Source: DASPXK01 sp035637315
GTDB lineage: Bacteria; Chloroflexota; UBA6077; JACCZL01
Direction: 5' to 3'
DNA length: 5,204 nt
NCBI GenBank assembly: GCA_035637315.1
Contig: DASPXK010000287.1
Span: forward strand, 1-5,204
In this document: positions 1 through 4,027 of the stretch, piece after piece
Position numbering within the stretch: position 1 is the stretch's first letter
Layout: each line of letters begins with the position of its first letter
Notes under the pieces: generated by a model
Seen by the model: the letters and a program-made list of their open reading frames with translations, nothing else
What the model was told of the DNA's origin: nothing
The model's database searches: none
Program-made: the position numbers and the translations under genes

Positions 1-1
1 C

Positions 2-1384
2 GCCGATCTGGGCGCGTATCACCAGCTCCTGACGCCAGCCATCCCCACCTTGACCGGCCTCATGTTGCCGGGCCCGTACAAGATCCCGAACGTGGCGATC
101 GAGGTGATCGCTGTCTTCACCAACAAGATGGCCACCGACGCCTATCGTGGAGCCGGACGGCCTGAGGCGACGTACTACCTGGAGCGAGTCGTGGATATTG
201 TCGCCGCGGAGCTCAAAATGGACCCGGCCGAGGTCAGGCGCAAGAACCTCATCGGCGCTGACCAATTCCCCTTCACAACGGCAACCGGGCTGGCGTACGA
301 CAGCGGCGACTACGAGCCGGCGCTCCAGAAGGCGCTCGACACAGTCGGCTACCAGCAGCTTCGCGAGGAGCAGCGCCGAATGGCCCAGAGCGGCACGAAG
401 CGGCTTGGAGTCGGCCTTTCCACGTACGTCGAAGTCTGCGGCATGGGTCCCTCGGCCGCGATGCCGGCCGGCGGCTGGGAAAGCTCCACCGTACGAGTCG
501 AGCCGACCGGCAGCGTGACCGTGTTGACGGGTGCCCATCCGCATGGACAGGGCGAGGAGACCACGTTCGCGCAGATCGTGGGTGACCGCCTGGGCGTCCC
601 GATGGACGACATCCGAGTCGTCCACGGCGACACCTCCACGGTCCAATACGGGCTCGGCATCTTCGGCAGCCGCGGGCTGGCGGTTGGTGGCAGCGCGGTG
701 GCGCGCGCGACCGATCGGGTGAAGGAGAAGGCGCTCAAGATCGCGGCCCACGTCCTGGAAGCCTCGATCGACGACCTGACCTATGAGAGCGGGACGATCA
801 CGGTCAAGGGCGCGCCCGATCGCAAGATGACGATTCAGGAGGCTACGACGATCGCGTACCTGGCCGCCAAGCTGCCGCCAGAGATCGAGCCGGGGATGGA
901 GGGCGTCGCATTCTTCGAGCCGCCGAATTTCGTCTTTCCATTCGGCACTCACATCGCCGTAGTCGAGGTCGATACGGAGACTGGTAAGGTCAAGCTGCGA
1001 CGGTATGTCGGGGTCGACGACTGTGGTCGGGTCATAAATCCGATGATCGTGGACGGCCAGCTGCACGGCGGGTTGGCGCAAGGAATCGCACAGGCGTTGC
1101 TCGAGGAAGTCATCTACGACGAGAACGGCCAACTCGTCACCGGCACGCTCAACGACTATGCCATTCCCAAAGCGGGCGATTTCCCGATGTTCGAGATGTC
1201 TCGCACCGTGACGCCGTCGCCGGTCAATCCGCTCGGAGTCAAGGGGATCGGCGAGGCGGCCACGATCGGCTCTACGCCGGCCATAGTCAACGCCGTCTGC
1301 GATGCTCTGGGGATGAAGCATATCGACATGCCGCTCAGAGCTGAGCGAGTCTGGCGCGCCGCCCAGGGCGGGAACGGGAGGTAA
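2..1384 (+). CDS. Xanthine dehydrogenase/CO dehydrogenase-family molybdopterin-binding (large) subunit, C-terminal part
   Basis: Large catalytic subunit of a molybdenum hydroxylase. It would bind the molybdopterin cofactor and oxidise the substrate, passing electrons to the 2Fe-2S and FAD subunits. The frame is open to the left edge, so the 5' end is missing. The Met at 50 is internal, because residues before it (ADLGAYHQLLTP) already match the family. About 461 residues are visible of a usual ~760-800. Visible motifs are AYRGAGRPEA (from 140), HPHGQGEETTFAQ (536 on, Gln codon 548-550), GDTSTVQYGLGIFGSRG (from 629) and GIGEAATIGSTPAIVNA near the end, with the conserved active-site Glu at 1253-1255. 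AYRGAGR is the form II signature. True aerobic CO dehydrogenases (form I) carry AYRCSFR, so CO is not a safe substrate assignment; an aldehyde, purine or other heterocycle is equally possible. It is followed after 5 nt by the FAD subunit, which implies one operon. Family assignment is secure; the substrate is unknown. Confidence 0.95.
   Translation, partial: ADLGAYHQLLTPAIPTLTGLMLPGPYKIPNVAIEVIAVFTNKMATDAYRGAGRPEATYYLERVVDIVAAELKMDPAEVRRKNLIGADQFPFTTATGLAYDSGDYEPALQKALDTVGYQQLREEQRRMAQSGTKRLGVGLSTYVEVCGMGPSAAMPAGGWESSTVRVEPTGSVTVLTGAHPHGQGEETTFAQIVGDRLGVPMDDIRVVHGDTSTVQYGLGIFGSRGLAVGGSAVARATDRVKEKALKIAAHVLEASIDDLTYESGTITVKGAPDRKMTIQEATTIAYLAAKLPPEIEPGMEGVAFFEPPNFVFPFGTHIAVVEVDTETGKVKLRRYVGVDDCGRVINPMIVDGQLHGGLAQGIAQALLEEVIYDENGQLVTGTLNDYAIPKAGDFPMFEMSRTVTPSPVNPLGVKGIGEAATIGSTPAIVNAVCDALGMKHIDMPLRAERVWRAAQGGNGR
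1376..1381 (+). promoter_or_regulatory. Shine-Dalgarno site of the FAD subunit gene
   Basis: GGGAGG lies 8 nt before the ATG at 1390 and overlaps the last codons of the upstream large-subunit gene. It supports that start codon and translationally coupled expression of the two subunits. Confidence 0.75.
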
Positions 1385-1389
1385 GCGGG

Positions 1390-2253
1390 ATGTACCCAGC
1401 GAAATTCGACTACGTGGCGCCAAGCACGCTTGACGAGGCGCTCAAGCTCCTGGCTGAGGGTGGCGGGGACGCCAAGCTGCTGGCCGGCGGACACAGCCTG
1501 CTGCCAATGATGAAACTGCGGCTCGCCGAGCCAGCCAAACTGATCGATCTTCGACGAGTGCCGGGCTTGAATGAGATCAAGGTCGAGCCGAGCGGCATCA
1601 CAATCGGCGCGATGGTGACGCATGCTCAAGTCGCCTCTTCGCCGGAGATCAAACGGGCCCTGCCCTTGCTGGCCGAGGCGGAGGAGAGAGTGGGCGACCT
1701 GCAGGTCCGCAACCGCGGCACGGTTGGCGGCAGCCTGGCCCACGCCGATCCAGCCGGCGACCTGCCGGCTGTGTTCCTTGCGCTGGAGGGCGAGGTGGTA
1801 GCCCGCGGCCCGAGGGGCGAGCGGACGATCAAGGCCGCGGACTTTTTCGTCGACATCCTGACCACGGCACTGGCCGAGGAGGAGATCATTACCCAGGTCC
1901 GCTTCCCCGCCCTTGCACCCAGGACCGGCACGTCCTACCAGAAGTTCGATCATCCGGCCTCGCACTACGCTCTAACCGGTGTCGCGGCGGTCGCGACGCT
2001 CGGCAGCGGCGGCTCGATCGAGCGCGTTCGGGTTGGCGTGACCGGCGTCGGCCCAAAGGCGTACCGAGCCGAAGGAGTCGAGCAGGCGCTGGCCGGCAAG
2101 GGGGGCGACGCCGTCCGCGCCGCGGCCGACAAGGCTGCCGACGGCATCGACTGCAACGACGATATTCACGCCTCGGCGGAGTACCGTGCCCATCTGGCGC
2201 GCGTCTTCACCCGACGAGCGCTCGAGGAGGCCATCCAGCGCGCGGGAGGCTGA
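1390..2253 (+). CDS. FAD-binding subunit of xanthine dehydrogenase/CO dehydrogenase family (CoxM-like)
   Basis: Medium subunit of a three-part molybdenum hydroxylase. It holds FAD and passes electrons from the 2Fe-2S subunit to the final acceptor. At 287 residues it matches the usual ~285-290 of complete CoxM-type proteins. The FAD-binding domain (about residues 1-175) shows both family signatures: AGGHSLLPMMKLRL (32-45) and TVGGSLAHADPAGDLP (111-126), the latter preceded by VGDLQVRNRG. The C-terminal domain (about 178-284) ends in the typical ASAEYRAHLARVFTRRAL (261-278). The ATG has a GGGAGG site 8 nt upstream and begins 5 nt after the large-subunit stop. No 2Fe-2S subunit follows, so the gene order agrees with S-L-M operons, with S off the left edge. 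Nothing is visibly broken. The FAD-subunit identity is firm, but the substrate of the complex cannot be read from it. Confidence 0.95.
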   Translation: MYPAKFDYVAPSTLDEALKLLAEGGGDAKLLAGGHSLLPMMKLRLAEPAKLIDLRRVPGLNEIKVEPSGITIGAMVTHAQVASSPEIKRALPLLAEAEERVGDLQVRNRGTVGGSLAHADPAGDLPAVFLALEGEVVARGPRGERTIKAADFFVDILTTALAEEEIITQVRFPALAPRTGTSYQKFDHPASHYALTGVAAVATLGSGGSIERVRVGVTGVGPKAYRAEGVEQALAGKGGDAVRAAADKAADGIDCNDDIHASAEYRAHLARVFTRRALEEAIQRAGG

Positions 2254-2273
2254 TTTAGCCGTCGGGCGTCACA

Positions 2274-2300
2274 GTAGGGCACGGCATGCCGTGCCCCTAC
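2274..2300. repeat. GC-rich near-perfect palindrome after the molybdenum hydroxylase operon
   Basis: Left arm GTAGGGCACGGCA (2274-2286) pairs with right arm TGCCGTGCCCCTAC (2287-2300). All 13 pairs form, with one unpaired C at 2297. It begins 20 nt after the FAD-subunit stop and ends 13 nt before the stop of the converging minus-strand gene. It could form a strong hairpin with a tiny CATG loop on either transcript and so act as a bidirectional transcription end. There is no U-tract on either side, so a classic intrinsic terminator is not supported. A dispersed REP-like repeat is the other reading, but only one copy lies in this window. Confidence 0.65.
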
Positions 2301-2313
2301 GGGTTGGGCTCCA

Positions 2314-2514
2314 CTACGAAACCGCCCCAGCCGGAACTAGCTCGGCCGCGGGCATCGGGATCTGCCCGCAGAAGTCCTCACGGCACCAGGTCCGGTGATG
2401 GCATTCGCCAGGGGTATCGTGCCCGCAGGCCGTGCACTGCCACCCCCAGCAGTGCATGTCCTCGTCCAGCGCGTCGATCTGCTCGGCTCCGCGGTCGTGT
2501 CGACAGATCTCCAT
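2314..2514 (-). CDS. Small Cys/His-rich protein, putative metal-binding (66 aa)
   Basis: I do not recognise a named family. The predicted protein has 66 residues, with seven Cys (4, 22, 27, 30, 38, 44, 49) and five His (6, 21, 32, 39, 40). The spacing C22-x4-C27-x2-C30 followed by C38-x5-C44-x4-C49 resembles a compact zinc-ribbon or treble-clef-like fold, probably binding one or two zinc ions. There is no signal peptide or membrane segment, so it is likely cytoplasmic. I chose the ATG at 2514 rather than the in-frame ATG at 2592 because it has GGGAGG 4 nt upstream and lies downstream of a good promoter-like sequence (2581-2609), which would put the longer start upstream of the RNA start. It sits 120 nt downstream of rpsT on the same strand, so read-through from rpsT is also possible. 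The Cys density and matching expression signals argue for a real gene; the function is unknown. Confidence 0.6.
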   Translation of the reverse strand: MEICRHDRGAEQIDALDEDMHCWGWQCTACGHDTPGECHHRTWCREDFCGQIPMPAAELVPAGAVS

Positions 2515-2518
2515 CGCG

Positions 2519-2524
2519 CCTCCC
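2519..2524 (-). promoter_or_regulatory. Shine-Dalgarno site of the Cys-rich small gene
   Basis: Read on the minus strand this is GGGAGG, 4 nt before the ATG at 2514. The spacing is a little short but the match is strong, and it decides the start in favour of the 66-residue form. It lies 6 nt downstream of a stable leader hairpin (2531-2548). Confidence 0.55.
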
Positions 2525-2530
2525 ACGATC

Positions 2531-2548
2531 CCGGCCCTATCGGGCCGG
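2531..2548 (-). promoter_or_regulatory. 5'-leader hairpin upstream of the Cys-rich small gene
   Basis: On the minus strand CCGGCCC-GATA-GGGCCGG forms a perfect 7-bp GC stem with a 4-nt loop. It lies 6 nt upstream of the Shine-Dalgarno site and within the predicted leader. It could stabilise the mRNA or affect access to the start site. The structure is seen in the sequence; a regulatory role is inference. Confidence 0.45.
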
Positions 2549-2580
2549 TACAGACACCCTGAAGGGACACCCGGTTTCCC

Positions 2581-2609
2581 AGGATAGCGCATTTCGCCAG
2601 GGTTGTCAC
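2581..2609 (-). promoter_or_regulatory. Candidate sigma70-type promoter for the Cys-rich small gene
   Basis: On the minus strand a -35 box GTGACA (2604-2609, 5 of 6 to consensus) and a -10 box TATCCT (2581-2586, 4 of 6) are separated by exactly 17 nt. Transcription would start near 2574, giving a leader of about 60 nt that contains the 2531-2548 hairpin. Two GACACCC direct repeats (2553-2559 and 2566-2572 on the plus strand) lie in the early leader. The match is good for GC-rich DNA but unproven. Confidence 0.4.
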
Positions 2610-2634
2610 ACCTGGCCCTGGGGTGGACGGGAAG

Positions 2635-3066
2635 TTAGGCCTTCCTGGTCGCTCGGGGCTTGGCAGGGGCGCGTGAGGATCGGGCAGCCGACGCGCCGGT
2701 TTTGGTGGTCCGAGTCGTCTTAGCCGTAGTGCTGGCCTTCTTTGCCGTCGTGCGCGTGCTGCCGCGCCGTTTGGGCGCGGCGGCCTCGACGGGAGCTGCC
2801 GCGGTCGAAAGGGCCACGTTCAGCTTCTTCATGAGCCGGGACTTGCGCCGGGCCGCGTTTCTCGCGTGAAGGACCCCCTTCGTCGCGGCCTTGTCGAGCG
2901 ATCGGACCGCCTGGACCACGAGTGACTGGGCGTCGTCGGCAACGGCCGCGATACCCCGCTCGGCTTTGCGGATGTACGTCTTGACCGCGGATTTGACCGC
3001 ACGGTTGCGCAAGTGCCGCTGGGCGGCCACTCGCATCATCTTTTCGGCGGACCGGGTGGTCGGCAC
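2635..3066 (-). CDS. rpsT: 30S ribosomal protein S20 with long basic C-terminal tail
   Basis: Primary 16S rRNA-binding protein of the small ribosomal subunit. Residues 1-86 carry the S20 pattern: a TTRSAEKMMR start, RHLRNRAVKSAVKTYIRKAE, then SLDKAATKGVLHARNAARRK and SRLMKKLN. Bacterial S20 usually ends near here at about 85-90 residues. This one continues for ~57 residues (87-143) rich in Ala, Thr, Lys and Arg, with 15 basic residues and a single acidic one (E94). The tail includes two TTAK units and an APAKPRATRKA-like end that resembles a histone H1 or disordered nucleic-acid-binding tail. The start is GTG at 3066, with GAGGAG 6 nt upstream. The gene stands alone, facing a divergent plus-strand gene, with a candidate promoter at 3145-3171. 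No classic terminator follows. The S20 identity is secure; the role of the tail is unknown. Confidence 0.93.
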   Translation of the reverse strand: MPTTRSAEKMMRVAAQRHLRNRAVKSAVKTYIRKAERGIAAVADDAQSLVVQAVRSLDKAATKGVLHARNAARRKSRLMKKLNVALSTAAAPVEAAAPKRRGSTRTTAKKASTTAKTTRTTKTGASAARSSRAPAKPRATRKA

Positions 3067-3072
3067 GCAGCA

Positions 3073-3078
3073 CTCCTC
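3073..3078 (-). promoter_or_regulatory. Shine-Dalgarno site of rpsT
   Basis: GAGGAG on the minus strand lies 6 nt before the GTG at 3066. This confirms a GTG start, whose next residues (PTTRSA) align with the normal S20 N-terminus. Confidence 0.7.
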
Positions 3079-3144
3079 GTTCGGCTCAGGCCGCCCTGGT
3101 CGTTGGGGGCGCGCCTCGGGGATACTCCCTTGGCCGGCCGCCGA

Positions 3145-3171
3145 AGTATACCCGACTCACCGGGTGGTCAA
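3145..3171 (-). promoter_or_regulatory. Candidate sigma70-type promoter for rpsT
   Basis: On the minus strand TTGACC (3166-3171, 5 of 6 to -35 consensus) and TATACT (3145-3150, 5 of 6 to -10 consensus) are separated by 15 nt. That is short of the optimal 17; reading the -35 as AGTTGA gives 17 but a poorer box. The -10 lies about 78 nt before the GTG, leaving a leader of about 70 nt. It is the most promoter-like site in the GC-rich intergenic region and fits a highly expressed ribosomal gene. Confidence 0.5.
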
Positions 3172-3186
3172 CTATCAGGCAATGGC

Positions 3187-3280
3187 GCCCTCGCCCCCAG
3201 CCCCTCTCCCTCCCAGGAGGGAAAGGGGAGCCGGGTTCCCCCTCACCCCCCGGAAGGGAGAGGGGCCAGGGGGTGAGGGC
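3187..3280. repeat. Compound GC-rich inverted repeat, copy 1
   Basis: The outer arms (3187-3211 and 3255-3280) are reverse complements with only a base change at 3193 and small differences around CCAG/TGG. The inner arms 3201-3213 and 3216-3228 pair at 12 of 13 positions around a 2-nt loop, and a third CCTCACCCCCC motif lies at 3241-3251. The same CCTCACCCCC...GGGGTGAGG ends occur at 4030-4087, so this is one member of a dispersed intergenic repeat family, possibly REP- or MITE-like. It sits between the rpsT promoter and the ATP-grasp gene. No transposase or target duplication is evident. Confidence 0.75.
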
Positions 3281-3297
3281 CGGGAGAGCGCGGAGCC

Positions 3298-3318
3298 CTG
3301 ATGGCTGAGGGCTGACGG
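3298..3318 (+). repeat. Three tandem CTGANGG heptanucleotides
   Basis: CTGATGG, CTGAGGG and CTGACGG follow one another directly, just before the Shine-Dalgarno site of the ATP-grasp gene. They would lie in its mRNA leader. AGCCCT (3294-3299) and AGGGCT (3308-3313) can also pair as a weak 6-bp stem. No function is evident. Confidence 0.5.
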
Positions 3319-3324
3319 CTCAAC

Positions 3325-3330
3325 AGGAGG
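3325..3330 (+). promoter_or_regulatory. Shine-Dalgarno site of the ATP-grasp gene
   Basis: A perfect AGGAGG core ends 7 nt before the ATG at 3338, which fixes that start. No clear promoter is visible between the repeat and this site. Confidence 0.8.
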
Positions 3331-3337
3331 AGACAGG

Positions 3338-4027
3338 ATGGCGAGCGAGCTAATCGGCCGCGCCCGTTCCGAGGGGCGCAGGGCGCTGGGCGAGATCGAG
3401 GCGAAAGAGCTCGTCGCTATCTGGGGCATCCCGGTGGCCCCGACTCGACTCGCAACGTCGGCCGCCGAGGCGCGGGAGCGCGCACGCGAGCTTGGCCTGC
3501 CGGCTGTGCTCAAGCTCGTCTCGCCCGATGTCGTACACAAGAGCGACGTCGACGGAGTCCGATTGGCCCTGGACCACGAGGACGCTGTCGAGCGAGCTTT
3601 CGAGGAGCTGAAGGCCAGCGCCAACGCCGCCCGGCCAGCCGTCAGGTTCGAGGGGGTAGCGGTCCAGCCGATGGCGCCGCCAGGACTCGAGCTGCTGCTC
3701 GGCGCACATCGCGATCCGCAATTCGGGCCAGTCGTTACGTTCGGGCTAGGAGGCGTGCTAGTCGAGGTGTACGAAGACATCGCGCTGAGGGTTGCCCCTC
3801 TGGACGAGATCGACGCGGCCGAGATGGTGGACGAGATTCGCGCGGCCCGCCTGCTGGGTCCGTTTCGGGGACGGCCCGCGATCGACCGCGACGCAATCGA
3901 GCGGGCCCTCCTGAGCCTTTCTGAGCTGATGGTCGCGACGCCCGAAGTCGCCGAGCTCGATCTGAACCCGGTCTTCGCATACCCCACTGGGCTTCTGGCC
4001 GTCGACGCCAGGGTCATCCTCGCATAG
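3338..4027 (+). CDS. ATP-grasp protein, beta subunit-like of ADP-forming acetyl/acyl-CoA synthetase
   Basis: Likely the nucleotide-binding half of an ADP-forming acyl-CoA synthetase, which interconverts acyl-CoA, ADP and phosphate with free acid, ATP and CoA. At 229 residues it matches stand-alone beta subunits (ATP-grasp_5 domain) rather than the ~700-residue fused enzymes. Residues 11-30 match the usual helix leading to the GIPVAPTRLA strand. PAVLKLVSPDVVHKSD (55-70) holds His67, probably the beta-subunit phosphohistidine. GVAVQPMAPPGLELLLGAHR (106-125) and DPQFGPVVTFGLGGVLVEV (126-144) follow, and VAELDLNPVFAY (204-215) carries the usual metal-binding acidic/Asn residues. After HKSD the family usually has VGGV; here it is VDGV. 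The CoA-binding alpha subunit is not in the window. The 3' end overlaps the converging membrane-protein gene by 14 nt. The domain call is firm, but the acyl substrate is unknown. Confidence 0.88.
   Translation: MASELIGRARSEGRRALGEIEAKELVAIWGIPVAPTRLATSAAEARERARELGLPAVLKLVSPDVVHKSDVDGVRLALDHEDAVERAFEELKASANAARPAVRFEGVAVQPMAPPGLELLLGAHRDPQFGPVVTFGLGGVLVEVYEDIALRVAPLDEIDAAEMVDEIRAARLLGPFRGRPAIDRDAIERALLSLSELMVATPEVAELDLNPVFAYPTGLLAVDARVILA

Noticed and set aside
1156..1965. Long minus-strand open frame spanning the large and FAD subunit genes
   Set aside because: It is antisense to two clearly conserved genes and has no recognisable domain.
2515..2592. Longer 92-residue form of the Cys-rich protein starting at 2592
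   Set aside because: The extra 26 residues have no Cys, cross the predicted transcript start and leader hairpin, and lack a good Shine-Dalgarno site. The ATG at 2514 is better supported.
2596..2616. GCCAGG...CCTGGC inverted repeat just downstream of rpsT as an intrinsic terminator
   Set aside because: The stem is only 6 bp with a 9-nt loop and no U-tract follows on the minus strand. It also overlaps the promoter-like sequence for the next gene.
2186..2723. Overlapping plus-strand open frames across the intergenic region and the 3' end of rpsT
   Set aside because: They are Pro/Arg/Ser-rich with no motif or convincing ribosome site, and conflict with the better supported minus-strand genes.
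3187..3280. CRISPR-like array
   Set aside because: The repeats are inverted and nested rather than evenly spaced direct repeats with unique spacers, and no cas gene is present.
3175..4017. Long minus-strand open frame of 280 codons opposite the ATP-grasp gene
   Set aside because: Its sequence is Ser/Arg/Ala-rich low complexity, typical of the antisense of a GC-rich gene, and its end is translated repeat. The plus-strand frame matches a known family.
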